Both the position numbers and the translations under genes were made by a program. DNA of 64,000 bases. Origin: Klebsiella pneumoniae. Its GTDB lineage: Bacteria > Pseudomonadota > Gammaproteobacteria > Pseudomonadales > Pseudohongiellaceae. Shown one piece after another: positions 54,122-63,899 of this stretch (position 1 is its first letter; the number at the start of each line of letters is the position of its first letter). The stretch is from positions 1 through 64,000 of the forward strand of contig CAMCRC010000002.1 of NCBI GenBank assembly GCA_945877175.1, written 5' to 3'. A model generated the notes under the pieces. The model did not search any database. It was not told where the DNA came from and saw only the letters and a list, made by a program, of their open reading frames with translations.

Positions 54122-56035
54122 CTACATGTAACCCTGGGCCTGCAGACGGAATAACCGGGCATAGTGCCCATTCCGTTCAAGCAACTGCTCATGGGAGCCT
54201 TCTTCTTCAATAGCACCCTTGTCCAGCACGATGATGTGGTCAGCAATCCGCACCGTGGAAAAGCGGTGCGAGATGATGATCGAGATACGTTTTGCCGTCA
54301 GCTCGCGGAAATGGGCGAAGATGTCCGCTTCCGCCTTGGCATCGATCGCGGCCGTCGGTTCATCGAGAATCAGCACATCGGCATGGCTGCGCATGAACGC
54401 CCTGGCCAGGGCTATCTTCTGCCATTGCCCTCCGGAGAGCTCCTTGCCGCCCTTGAACCACGTGCCCAGCTGAGTGTCGTAGGTGTCAGGCATATGCTTG
54501 ATGAAGTCGGCTGCCAGGCCATCCTGCGCGGCTGTTTCTATCTGGGGGCGGTTCTCCATGTTTTCCACATCGCCGATGCCGATGTTGTCGCCCACCTTCA
54601 ACTGGTAGCGCGAGAAGTCCTGAAAGATCACCCCGATCTTGTGGCGCAGCGCTTCAATGTCCCATTCCTGCAGGTCCAGTCCTTCCAGCAGAATGCGGCC
54701 GCTGGTGGGGGAATACAGGCGGGTCAGCAGTTTGATCAGCGTGGTCTTGCCCGAGCCGTTTTCGCCCACGATGGCGAGGCTTTCCCCGGCCTTGATGTGC
54801 AGGGAGAGGTTGTTCAACGCTGCCGATTTGCTCTCGGGGTAGAAGAAGCTGACGTTTTCGAAGCGAATGCCGTCGGTCGGATCGGGGCCCGTCGTCTTGT
54901 CGCCACTGGCTTCCGGCACTTTGTGGTCCAGATACTCCACCAGGTTGGACAGATACAGATTGTCCTCGTACATGCCATTGATCGCCGTCAGGCTGTTGGT
55001 CACCGCGCCCTGACCCTGGCGGAAGACGGCGATGTACATGGTCATCTGGCCGATGGTGATGGTGGTGGCGATGGCGGCAAACACCACCCAGCCGTAGGCC
55101 AGATAGAAGGCAGCACTGGCAATCAGCCCCAGTACATAGCCCCAGAAGCCGCGCCGCAGCACGAGATCACGGTCTTCCTTGTAGATGTTGTGAAAGATGT
55201 CGATGTAGCGCTGCAGAAACAGTCGGCCGATCTTGAGGAGTTTGACTTCCTTCACGCCGTCCTCGCGGGTCAGCACCATTTCCAGGTATATCTGCATGCG
55301 CCGCTCGGCAGACCGGGTGCGCTGGTTGCGGAAAGCTTCGCCGGAGAATTTTGCCTCGGCCATGAAGGCGGGCAGCCCGGCAAAACCAAGAAGCAGCACT
55401 GCCCAGGGCGAGAACTGGAACAGCAGGAAACCGAAACTGACCAGCGAGATGCTCTCGCGCGCCAGGTCAAAGGTGCGGATCACCAGACTCAGCGGGCGGC
55501 TCGAGGCCTCGCGGCGCGCGCGCACCAGCTTGTCGTAATACTCGGAATCCTCGAAGTGCCGCAACTCCAGAGTCAGGGACTTCTCGAGGATCATCACATT
55601 GATCTTGTTGCCCAGCAGCACGCGCAGGATGGACTGGCAGACCATGTTGAGGCGCTGCACGCCGGTGATGAACACCACCAGACCGGCCTCGCACAGCACA
55701 TAGAAAATGGTGAGGTCGGTGGCGGCTTCCCGGGTTTCGGGGGGCGCCTGAATGGCAGCCACCACGGCATCGACAATGAGCTGGCCGACGTACGCAATCG
55801 CCGCAGGCAGCACGCCGGCCATCAGGGTTGCAACAGCCATCGTGATCGTCAGCGCGGCACTGGTGCCCCAGACGATCGACATGGCCACGCGGCTGTACTT
55901 GAAGACAGCGAAGAAACGGGCAATGAAGGACAGGGACGCGCTTTCTTTCAAGGAGACACTCGAGGGGCGCTGATCGTCAGGCTTGCGTGATGAAAAACGG
56001 CCCGGAAAATCGCGATTTCCCGAGCCGTTGTGCAT
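54122..56035 (-). CDS. ABC transporter fused permease/ATP-binding protein
   Basis: Walker A GENGSGKTT, KELSGGQWQKIALARAF signature, LILDEPTAAID; TM N-terminal half; exact start uncertain. Confidence 0.92.
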   Translation of the reverse strand: MHNGSGNRDFPGRFSSRKPDDQRPSSVSLKESASLSFIARFFAVFKYSRVAMSIVWGTSAALTITMAVATLMAGVLPAAIAYVGQLIVDAVVAAIQAPPETREAATDLTIFYVLCEAGLVVFITGVQRLNMVCQSILRVLLGNKINVMILEKSLTLELRHFEDSEYYDKLVRARREASSRPLSLVIRTFDLARESISLVSFGFLLFQFSPWAVLLLGFAGLPAFMAEAKFSGEAFRNQRTRSAERRMQIYLEMVLTREDGVKEVKLLKIGRLFLQRYIDIFHNIYKEDRDLVLRRGFWGYVLGLIASAAFYLAYGWVVFAAIATTITIGQMTMYIAVFRQGQGAVTNSLTAINGMYEDNLYLSNLVEYLDHKVPEASGDKTTGPDPTDGIRFENVSFFYPESKSAALNNLSLHIKAGESLAIVGENGSGKTTLIKLLTRLYSPTSGRILLEGLDLQEWDIEALRHKIGVIFQDFSRYQLKVGDNIGIGDVENMENRPQIETAAQDGLAADFIKHMPDTYDTQLGTWFKGGKELSGGQWQKIALARAFMRSHADVLILDEPTAAIDAKAEADIFAHFRELTAKRISIIISHRFSTVRIADHIIVLDKGAIEEEGSHEQLLERNGHYARLFRLQAQGYM

Positions 56036-56045
56036 GACAGTCGGA

Positions 56046-56783
56046 TTACTCCGGCTTGACCAGCTTCAGAGTGAAACGGTCAGTATTTCTTTCCAGCTCA
56101 GCAGCAAACGGGGCCTGTGTGTGATTGTCACTCGGCACGTTCAGCAAATCGCTCTCTTCGGCAATTTCGAAACCCGCTTCGATGGCAGCAGCGCGCGCCA
56201 CTTCAACTGGAATTCGGTGCAGAGTTGCGTTGTCAGCACCCACATCGCCTTCGTGGTCGATCAGACCAAGCACTGCGCCTGGCTTCAGTGCATTCTTGAT
56301 GTTGACCAGAAATGCCTGTGCTGCAGCCGGATCACGGTTGTAGACGTCGTGGAAGTTCAGGTTGGTAATGGCAAAATCGATGGAGTTCGCGGGCAGGCCA
56401 AGGTCAGCAGTCACATCCTTGGTCAGCAGTTCCACATTGGTCAGGCGGCCGTTCACACGTGTATCTACCGTAGCCTGAGTCGTTCCACGCGCCAGAGCCG
56501 CTTCAGAGTTCTGCATGTACACCTTGCCACTGGCGCCAACAGCGCGTGAAAGCACTTCGGTGTACCAACCACCACTGGACATTACGTCCAGTACGGTCAT
56601 GCCGGGCTCCAGGCCCAGAAAGTCCAGCACTTCAGCAGGCTTGCGCGCCGCGTCGAGTGCCTTGTCGGCATCGCTGCGGTCTGCAGAAGCGAGTGCCTGA
56701 TTGACTGCGGCCACGTCGATCGCCTGAACATTGGCGCCAACGAGGAGGGCAGTTGCTGCCACGAGCGAGAGAATCATTTTCAT
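56046..56783 (-). CDS. Exported class I SAM-methyltransferase-like protein
   Basis: Signal peptide MKMILSLVAATALLVGANVQA; motif I-like MTVLDVMSSGGWYTEVLSRAVG. Confidence 0.8.
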   Translation of the reverse strand: MKMILSLVAATALLVGANVQAIDVAAVNQALASADRSDADKALDAARKPAEVLDFLGLEPGMTVLDVMSSGGWYTEVLSRAVGASGKVYMQNSEAALARGTTQATVDTRVNGRLTNVELLTKDVTADLGLPANSIDFAITNLNFHDVYNRDPAAAQAFLVNIKNALKPGAVLGLIDHEGDVGADNATLHRIPVEVARAAAIEAGFEIAEESDLLNVPSDNHTQAPFAAELERNTDRFTLKLVKPE

Positions 56784-56910
56784 GTTTTTCTATCCTTCAA
56801 TTTAATTGTTTTTCGGGAATTTCGAACGGGACACAGGATAAACCATGCCCCCATGGGAGTACACCTGCAAGTGAGCGGCATTGACCCCATTTGATTCTGA
56901 AAACCGGGGA

Positions 56911-57102
56911 CTAGTGCAGGCGTCGGGCACTCATCAGTTCTTTCTCGAAGAGCCTCTTCACACGCAGCAGTTCGTTCATGCCACCTGCCGATTCCATGCG
57001 CGGCATGTGACTCTCGATGTCACTGAGGATGTTGGTGATGCTGCAGGTATCCAGCGTGCTGAGGTCCATGTCGAATGGCCATACGGGCTCTTTGCCAATC
57101 AT
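56911..57102 (-). CDS. Small hypothetical protein (63 aa)
   Basis: Complete short ORF without strong competing ORF. Confidence 0.4.
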   Translation of the reverse strand: MIGKEPVWPFDMDLSTLDTCSITNILSDIESHMPRMESAGGMNELLRVKRLFEKELMSARRLH

Positions 57103-57170
57103 GAGGAATCTCCAGTGTCTGAATGCGTCCTTCAGTCATCGACCTGCGCAGGAATAACTTGAGCGCTGCG

Positions 57171-58436
57171 TCAGTCCATGCCCATGGCCGAACGCATGAT
57201 GCGGCTCTTGAGCAATACGGTGCGATCGAGGCCGGTCATGCCCGCGTTGCGCAGCCAGCGCAGGGGCAGGGCCTGATCTGCGTAAAGCCGTTTGAAGCCT
57301 TCCATCACCCACATCATCCCCAGATTGTGGCCGATGCGCTGGCGCTGATAGCGGCGCAAAACCTGCAGACTGCCGGGTTCATCCTGGCGAGCAAGTGCCT
57401 GCAGCAACTGACTGGCGAGGGCGCTGGCATCCTGAAATCCAAGATTTACCCCCTGACCAGCCAGCGGGTGGATGGTGTGGGCGGCATCGCCGATCAGGGC
57501 GATGCCCTCCTGCACATAGTGTCGTGCGTGGCGTTGTCGCAATGGCACACTGAAGCGTGGGTCCACGTGTTCGATCTGCCCGAACCTGCTTTCAATCGCC
57601 ACTTCCAGCGCGCCGGCAAACTCCACATCGCTCAGCAGCATGAGCTTGGCTGCCCGCTCAGGCAGAACCGACCAGACGATTGAGCAATAGTGTTGATCAT
57701 CCACCCCTGGGGCCGTCTGCAGGGGCAGGAACGCCAGCACGCCGTCGTCCATGAAACGTTGGGCGGCCGTGCGCTGGTGGGGCAGGCCGGTACGCACTGT
57801 CGTGACGATTGCGTGGTGCTCGTAGTCCCATTCGCTCAATTTGAAGCCGGCGAGTTCCCGCACGCGGGAATTGGCGCCATCGGCGGCGACCAGTACGCGC
57901 GCGCGCAGACTGCGGCCATCGGCAAGTGTGAGCACTGTACGAGACTGATCGGCGTCCAGTGGGCCGGGGACCGGCAGACGTTCGAGGGATTCAAGGCTGA
58001 CGGGCGCCAGCAGTTCCACGCCTGACACCCCGTGCAGCCGCTCATGCAGGGCTGCCAGCAACACGGCATTCTCGACGATGTGTCCGAGCGCCTCACAGTG
58101 GATATCCCCGGCAGCGAAATGGATCGAACCTGTGCCGTCGGCTTCCCAGACATGCATGTCAGTATAAGGTGAGGCGCGGCGCTCCAGCACGGCATCCCAG
58201 ACACCCAGGCTGTCGAGGAAGCGTTGTGAGGCGGGAGTAATGGCACTGACGCGCGGGTCGAAATGATCAAGCCCGGCCTGCGGCTCCTCACGCTGCCAGT
58301 GCTGCCTGCTCAGCGGCTGGGTGTCGAGCACGGCGATGCGAAGACCGCGCTCCGCGAGCGCCAGCACCAGACTGGCTCCGACCAGGCCACCACCAACCAC
58401 GACGATATCGTATGCATCTTGCGCGTTCTGCTGCAT
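57171..58436 (-). CDS. Ubiquinone biosynthesis FAD-dependent hydroxylase (UbiI/UbiF-like)
   Basis: YDIVVVGGGLVGASLVLALAERGL, LIGDAAHTIHPLAGQGVNLGFQD. Confidence 0.9.
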   Translation of the reverse strand: MQQNAQDAYDIVVVGGGLVGASLVLALAERGLRIAVLDTQPLSRQHWQREEPQAGLDHFDPRVSAITPASQRFLDSLGVWDAVLERRASPYTDMHVWEADGTGSIHFAAGDIHCEALGHIVENAVLLAALHERLHGVSGVELLAPVSLESLERLPVPGPLDADQSRTVLTLADGRSLRARVLVAADGANSRVRELAGFKLSEWDYEHHAIVTTVRTGLPHQRTAAQRFMDDGVLAFLPLQTAPGVDDQHYCSIVWSVLPERAAKLMLLSDVEFAGALEVAIESRFGQIEHVDPRFSVPLRQRHARHYVQEGIALIGDAAHTIHPLAGQGVNLGFQDASALASQLLQALARQDEPGSLQVLRRYQRQRIGHNLGMMWVMEGFKRLYADQALPLRWLRNAGMTGLDRTVLLKSRIMRSAMGMD

Positions 58437-58593
58437 GGGCTTTCGATTGTCCGGGCAGGGAGGAAAAGGCCACCAGTATAGCCGAGCGCCACACAGCAAT
58501 GCAGCCTGGTATTTGCAAAGCCTGATTGCTGGCAGGCAAGGGATGGTCGATACTGACACTCTTTTTCGCCCCACAGCCACAACAGGATTCAGT

Positions 58594-59106
58594 GTGTCAG
58601 ACAAGGAAAATCTCTTGAAACTTCAGCAGGATGCCGGCTCGTCGCCAACCTTCGTGACGCTTGCAGAAGCGCAGGCGTACATCGGGCTGGAAGTAGGCGT
58701 CACGCAGTGGTTCGAGATTTCCCAAACGCGCGTGAATCAGTTTTCCGAGGCCACGGGTGACTTCCAGTTCATTCATGTCGACAGTGCGAGGGCGCAGACG
58801 GAGACCGCATTCGGCGGGACCATCGCGCACGGTTTTCTGACCCTGTCTCTGCTGAGCATGCTGGCGTCGCAGACAGGCACCATCAAGATCAAGGGCTGCA
58901 ACGTGGACATCAACTATGGCCTGGACAAGGTACGTTTTCTCAACCCTGTCAAAGTGGGCAAACGCATTCGCGCGCGCTTCGAACTGATGAGTGCCGTTGA
59001 TAAGAGTCCGAACTGTTATCTGCTCAAGCACAAGGCCACCGTGGAGATCGAGGGCGAGACCAAGCCTGCCATGATCGCCGAGTGGCTCGGAATGGCGATG
59101 ATCTGA
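58594..59106 (+). CDS. MaoC-family dehydratase
   Basis: VNQFSEATGDFQFIHVD...TAFGGTIAHGFLTLSL hydratase motif; GTG start. Confidence 0.92.
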   Translation: MSDKENLLKLQQDAGSSPTFVTLAEAQAYIGLEVGVTQWFEISQTRVNQFSEATGDFQFIHVDSARAQTETAFGGTIAHGFLTLSLLSMLASQTGTIKIKGCNVDINYGLDKVRFLNPVKVGKRIRARFELMSAVDKSPNCYLLKHKATVEIEGETKPAMIAEWLGMAMI

Positions 59107-59164
59107 CCCCTTGGTGCACACCGTAGCTTTGGAACCCCCCTTTTTTACTCAGAGATTGAACACG

Positions 59165-59581
59165 ATGAAATGGAGCCTGATGATGATCCCTTTGTTGACG
59201 CTGCTCGGTTGCGCGGGCGAGCGCCCTGCCAGCCTTGGTGTGACCGCCGGACAACTGGGCACTTGCCCGGACTCGCCAAACTGTGTCTCCAGCGCCGAGA
59301 CGCGCGACAGTCACAGCATTGCGCCATTGAATGCGTCTCTGGCGCAGGTGCGCACCGCCGTCACCGCCATGCAGGGCGCACAGATCATCAGCGAACAGGA
59401 TCAGTATCTGTACGCCGAGTTCACCTCGAAACTGATGGGCTTTGTAGACGATGTGGAGTTTCTGGCAGACCCGGCTGCCGGCCTGGTGCACGTGCGTTCA
59501 GCCTCGCGGCTCGGGCACAGTGACATGGGCGTCAACCGTGACCGGATTGAGACTCTGCGCAGCGCCCTGAGCGCCCGCTGA
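59165..59581 (+). CDS. DUF1499 lipoprotein
   Basis: Lipobox LLGC; GTCPDSPNCVSS and SASRLGHSDMGVNRDRIETLR. Confidence 0.9.
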   Translation: MKWSLMMIPLLTLLGCAGERPASLGVTAGQLGTCPDSPNCVSSAETRDSHSIAPLNASLAQVRTAVTAMQGAQIISEQDQYLYAEFTSKLMGFVDDVEFLADPAAGLVHVRSASRLGHSDMGVNRDRIETLRSALSAR

Positions 59582-59582
59582 A

Positions 59583-60851
59583 TCAGGCCCGCTGCTGTCT
59601 GCGCTCGGCGAGGCCCATGGCCTGCCGGGCAAAGCCGCGTTTGAACGGGGGAATCATGTCGATGGAAAACAGGCCGAACTTGCGTGCCCACACCAGCGCA
59701 GGATGGCTGCTGGAGAACAGCCGCGTCATGTAGTCACTGAAGCTGATCGTCGCCAGCTGGTCACGCGTCTGCTGCTCCACATAGGCCTGAAGCACTGCCA
59801 TTTCGCCGGGATGTTCTCCCTTTGCCAGCGCTTGCGCCAGCAATCCCGCCAGCACCTGCGCATCGCGCAAGGCCAGATTCAAGCCCTGTCCCGCGACGGG
59901 GTGCAGCGAGTGCGCCACATTCCCCAGCAACACCAGCCCGGGCCGCACCTGCTCCCGCGCAACAGTGAGTGTCAGCGGATAGAGCGTGCGACTGCCCACC
60001 TTTTCGAAACGCCCAAGGCGATAGCCAAAGCGCTCCTGCAGCTTTTCCAGGAACAGGCGCTCAGGCAACGCGGCCACTGCTGCGGCCTCTTCATCCGCCA
60101 GCGTCCAGATCAGTGCCCCCCGATGCTCTCCCTCCTGCTCGGCCAGCGGCAGCACGGCCAGCGGGCCGCTCTCGGTGAATCGCTCGTAGGCAGTGTGTCT
60201 GTGCGGGTCGCTGAAGGCGACGTTGGCGATCAGCGCATGCTGACCGTAGGGCGTGTGGTTGCTGCTGATGCCCAGCTGTTCACTCACGGTGGACTTGCCG
60301 CCATCCGCCAGCACCACCAGTGCGGCATCTACTTTCAGCAAATCTGTCGAATCGCCCTGCACCTGCAGACGCATGCCCTGCGGGGTGGGCACCAGCGTAC
60401 TGATGCTGGCCGGACACAGAAAGTCGATGGCGGGGTCGGCGTCCAGCGCACACGTCAGCACCAGCCCGAGATGCTGGTTCTCGGCAACATGCCCGAGTGC
60501 GTCCACCTGCATGTCCGCGCTATCGATGCGTACAGCGCCGAAATGGCCGCGGTCTGATACGTGAATGCGTTGAATGGGAGCAGCATGGGTGGCAATTGCC
60601 TTCCATAGACCCAGGCTTGCGTAGATCTGCTTGCTGCCATGGGACAAGGCCGTCGAGCGGGCATCAAAACTGGTCGAAACCTGCATGGATGGCGCAGCCT
60701 CGATCACCAGGATGCGCGGCGCGACGTGTCGCGTTTGTGCCGCCAGCGCGCAGGCGAAACTGGCCCCGACGAGACCGCCGCCGATGATCACAATGTCATA
60801 GTGATGCTGGGGTTCCGAGATTCTCACAGAGTGCTGGCCTCCCGGCGGCAA
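59583..60851 (-). CDS. ubiH: Ubiquinone biosynthesis FAD-dependent hydroxylase (UbiH-like)
   Basis: YDIVIIGGGLVGASFACAL, LLGNVAHSLHPVAGQGLNLALRD; adjacent to pepP. Confidence 0.92.
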   Translation of the reverse strand: MPPGGQHSVRISEPQHHYDIVIIGGGLVGASFACALAAQTRHVAPRILVIEAAPSMQVSTSFDARSTALSHGSKQIYASLGLWKAIATHAAPIQRIHVSDRGHFGAVRIDSADMQVDALGHVAENQHLGLVLTCALDADPAIDFLCPASISTLVPTPQGMRLQVQGDSTDLLKVDAALVVLADGGKSTVSEQLGISSNHTPYGQHALIANVAFSDPHRHTAYERFTESGPLAVLPLAEQEGEHRGALIWTLADEEAAAVAALPERLFLEKLQERFGYRLGRFEKVGSRTLYPLTLTVAREQVRPGLVLLGNVAHSLHPVAGQGLNLALRDAQVLAGLLAQALAKGEHPGEMAVLQAYVEQQTRDQLATISFSDYMTRLFSSSHPALVWARKFGLFSIDMIPPFKRGFARQAMGLAERRQQRA

Positions 60852-62186
60852 TCAGGCGACTGCCTGGGTTTGGGCCTGGGCCATGAAATTTTCTATTTCT
60901 TCGACTGTCTTGGGGGCACCTTCACTCAGGATGCGATGCCCTGTGCGCGTTACCAGCACATCATCCTCGATGCGGATGCCGATGCCGCGCCATTTCTTGT
61001 CCACGTCCATGTTGTCGGGGGCAATATAAATGCCCGGCTCGATGGTCGTCACCATGCCCGGCTCCATGAGGCGCCACTTGTCGTCAATCTTGTAGTCGCC
61101 CACATCGTGCACGTCGATCCCCAGCCAGTGTCCGGCACGATGCATGTAGAAGGCCTTGTAGGCGTTCGTTGTTATCAGCTCCTGCACATTGCCCTTGAGC
61201 AGGCCGAGATTGACCAGCCCCTCGGTGATGATGCGCACGGTAACATTGTGCGGTTCGTCCCAGGCTGCTCCTGGCTTGATGGCCTTGATGGCCTGCAGCT
61301 GGGCATTGAGCACGATTTCGTACAGGGCTTTCTGCTCTTTGCTGAAACGACCGTTCACGGGAAAGGTGCGGGTGATGTCGGCCGCATAGTATTCGTATTC
61401 GCAGCCGGCATCGATGAGTACCAGATCGCCATCCTTGAGGACCGCATTGTTTTCAACGTAGTGCAGGATGCAGGCGTTCTTCCCGCCCGCGACGATGTTG
61501 TTGTAGGCTGGCGCACGGCTGCCGGAGCGCACGAATTCATGCAGCAACTCTGCCTCAAGATGGTATTCGTGCAGACCCGCGCGACAGGCCGCCATAGCAC
61601 GTTTGTGAGCCTGTGCGGAAATAGCGCCGGCTTTCTTCATCAGCTTGATTTCCATCGGGCTCTTTATCAGCCGCATTTCATTGAGCAGATGATCCAGCAC
61701 CAGAAACTCGCCCGGCGGATGCGCGCCCTGGCGCACCTTGCCGCGAATGATCTTGACCCAGTCCATGACACGCTGATCAAAGCGTGGATCCTTGCCCATC
61801 GAATAGTAGACACGCTCACGTCCTTCAATCAGCCCGGGCAGAATGTCGTCGATGTCGCCGATGGGAAACGCGTCATCAATTTTCAACTGCTCGATGGCCT
61901 GTTCCGGCCCCATCAGGATTCCCGTCCACAATTCACGGGTCTTGTCCTTTTCCTGACAGAACAGCACTACTTCACCTTGCTCGCGGCCGGGAATCAGCGC
62001 CAGCACGGCATCGTGTTCCACAAACCCCGTCAGATAATAAAAGTCACTGTTCTGCCGGTAGAGATATTCCGTGTCATTGCTGCGGGTGCTCTGTGGCGCC
62101 GCGCAGAGCAGCGCAATGCTGTCCGGTTCCATCTGCTGCATGAGCTCTTTGCGCCTGCGCGCAGCTTCTTCATGAATGTTTGTCAT
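60852..62186 (-). CDS. pepP: Xaa-Pro aminopeptidase P
   Basis: RRKELMQQM start, NSDFYYLTGF, DAGCEYEYYAADITRTFPVNG, HRAGHWLGIDVHDVG. Confidence 0.96.
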   Translation of the reverse strand: MTNIHEEAARRRKELMQQMEPDSIALLCAAPQSTRSNDTEYLYRQNSDFYYLTGFVEHDAVLALIPGREQGEVVLFCQEKDKTRELWTGILMGPEQAIEQLKIDDAFPIGDIDDILPGLIEGRERVYYSMGKDPRFDQRVMDWVKIIRGKVRQGAHPPGEFLVLDHLLNEMRLIKSPMEIKLMKKAGAISAQAHKRAMAACRAGLHEYHLEAELLHEFVRSGSRAPAYNNIVAGGKNACILHYVENNAVLKDGDLVLIDAGCEYEYYAADITRTFPVNGRFSKEQKALYEIVLNAQLQAIKAIKPGAAWDEPHNVTVRIITEGLVNLGLLKGNVQELITTNAYKAFYMHRAGHWLGIDVHDVGDYKIDDKWRLMEPGMVTTIEPGIYIAPDNMDVDKKWRGIGIRIEDDVLVTRTGHRILSEGAPKTVEEIENFMAQAQTQAVA

Positions 62187-62284
62187 CGTACACCCGCGAT
62201 TGACCGCATTGGGTCGCGCCTCTATAGTAACGGGAAGTTTACCAGTGGGTTTTTATGCATATCCTGCATATGGCGACCATCATA

Positions 62285-62500
62285 ATGACAGACGAAAAAT
62301 TTACCATGCTGGATCAAAAGATTGATGCGCTTATCGAGCTGTGTGCCACGATGAAGCGGGAAAATCAGCTGCTGAGAGCGAACGAGCATAACTGGCACTC
62401 AGAACGCCAGCAACTGGTCGAAACCAACAAACTGGCCAAGACCCGTCTTGAGTCCGTCCTGAACAGACTCAAATCTCTGGAGCAGTCACAGTCTTCCTGA
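62285..62500 (+). CDS. ZapB-like coiled-coil protein (TIGR02449-type)
   Basis: LDQKIDALIELCATMKRENQLLRANEHNWHSERQQLVETNKLAKTRLESVLNRLKSLE; upstream of zapA. Confidence 0.85.
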   Translation: MTDEKFTMLDQKIDALIELCATMKRENQLLRANEHNWHSERQQLVETNKLAKTRLESVLNRLKSLEQSQSS

Positions 62501-62561
62501 GGGGCTGGTCCCACTTTCCTGCTCAACTGTCACACGCTTCACCCTGACCAAGAGAGATCGC

Positions 62562-62888
62562 ATGAACGCAGAAGAAAATGTTCCCGGCACCGTAGTGGTC
62601 AGAATTCTCGACAAGGAGTATCAGGTCAGCTGTCCGCCTTCGGAACAGGAAGCCCTTCTGAAGTCTGCCCGCTACCTCGATGAGAACATGCGCAAGATCA
62701 AGGGTCGCGGCAATATTCATGGCCTCGAGAAAATTTCCGTGATGGCCGCATTGAACATCACACATGAAATGTTGAGCAAAAGTTTGCAGCTCAACGAGAG
62801 CCGTCATCAGAACGCACAGCAGATCAAATATCTTGAAGACAAGCTCGATCGCAGCCTGCAGGCCAATCGTCAGATTGAAATAAGCTGA
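62562..62888 (+). CDS. zapA: Cell division protein ZapA
   Basis: VVRILDKEYQVSCPPSEQEALLKSARYLDENMRKIK; zapA-ssrS-ygfA context. Confidence 0.93.
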   Translation: MNAEENVPGTVVVRILDKEYQVSCPPSEQEALLKSARYLDENMRKIKGRGNIHGLEKISVMAALNITHEMLSKSLQLNESRHQNAQQIKYLEDKLDRSLQANRQIEIS

Positions 62889-62956
62889 TCGTATTGAGAC
62901 AAAAAACTTTTCCAGGCTTTGTCGATCGGCTTTTCCAAGTGCTATATACTCGGGTC

Positions 62957-63136
62957 CGAGTTACCTAGAGCATTAGCCAGTCAAAAGTGTTCTTGAGCCG
63001 ATATCTGTTAACCTGGAGGCTCCTCGCCAGGTGCTGTTGTGCATGTCCGCCCGACGGAAAGCCTTATGCACCTCTGGAGTCACCACCTGAACCTTGGGTT
63101 CAGGACTATTTTGGTAGCGGTGCTCCGGGTAACTTC
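62957..63136 (+). ncRNA. ssrS: 6S RNA
   Basis: Between zapA and ygfA; TTGAGCCGATAT, GCATGTCCG, AAGCCTTA and CCTGAACCTTGGGTTCAGG segments as in known 6S RNAs; closing stem AGTTACCTAGAGCA/TGCTCCGGGTAACT; upstream TATACT -10. Ends approximate. Confidence 0.87.
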
Positions 63137-63159
63137 ATTCTCTCTTTCCTGCCAGTGTC

Positions 63160-63759
63160 ATGACTCCTCACGAGCGCGCCAGTCTTCGCAAATCCCTGCG
63201 TCATGCTCGACGCTCTCTGAGCCTGCGCGAACAGAATGATGCGGCCGTCGCGCTGCACAATGCACTGGCTGACCAACGCTTCTTCCGATCCGCAAAGCGT
63301 CTTGCTTTCTACCTTGCCAACGATGGCGAAATCGATCCGTCTCTGCTGTTTGCCGCCGCACTCGCACGCGGACAACACTGTTTCCTTCCGCTGCTGCACC
63401 CGTTCGGTCAGAACCGTCTGCTGTTCGTGCGCTATCGCCAGGATGACTCTCTGCGCCGCAATCGCTGGGGAATCCTGGAGCCGCGCCTGCAGGCACGCAG
63501 GCGGGTGCCGGCCCGCACGCTGGATGTGGTCCTTGTGCCGCTGGTGGGCTTCGATGCACAGGGCAACCGGCTGGGAATGGGCAAAGGCTTCTATGACAGG
63601 ACGTTCAGTTTCCGGGCCGCTGCACGGCGCCGCCGGCCACTGCTGGTGGGGCTGGCTCATGAATGTCAGCGGGTGGAGAATCTCGGGAGTCAGGCGTGGG
63701 ATGTCCGGATGGACAGAATCGTGAGTGACAAGCAGAGTTATCAGCCGAAGCCGACATGA
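63160..63759 (+). CDS. ygfA: 5-formyltetrahydrofolate cyclo-ligase
   Basis: LRKSLRHARRSLS; VLVPLVGFDAQGNRLGMGKGFYDRTF. Confidence 0.95.
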   Translation: MTPHERASLRKSLRHARRSLSLREQNDAAVALHNALADQRFFRSAKRLAFYLANDGEIDPSLLFAAALARGQHCFLPLLHPFGQNRLLFVRYRQDDSLRRNRWGILEPRLQARRRVPARTLDVVLVPLVGFDAQGNRLGMGKGFYDRTFSFRAAARRRRPLLVGLAHECQRVENLGSQAWDVRMDRIVSDKQSYQPKPT

Positions 63760-63806
63760 AGAACGCGCCCGCTGAGACAGGGGACGGCGGAATCAGGAGC
63801 CTTGAG

Positions 63807-63899
63807 TCAGAGCAATCCGCTCTGTACGACGCCGCTGGCAAGCACGCCCAACGCAAACAGGACGACGACCACCATCAGCATGTCTGGTTTCTTGTTCAT
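63807..63899 (-). CDS. Candidate 30-aa single-TM small protein
   Basis: MNKKPDMLMVVVVLFALGVLASGVVQSGLL; not in ORF track. Confidence 0.5.
   Translation of the reverse strand: MNKKPDMLMVVVVLFALGVLASGVVQSGLL

Noticed and set aside
54164-55990. 608-aa plus-strand ORF
   Set aside because: Antisense to the ABC transporter with clear Walker motifs; shadow frame.
60639-62285. 548-aa plus-strand ORF
   Set aside because: Antisense to pepP and ubiH; shadow frame.
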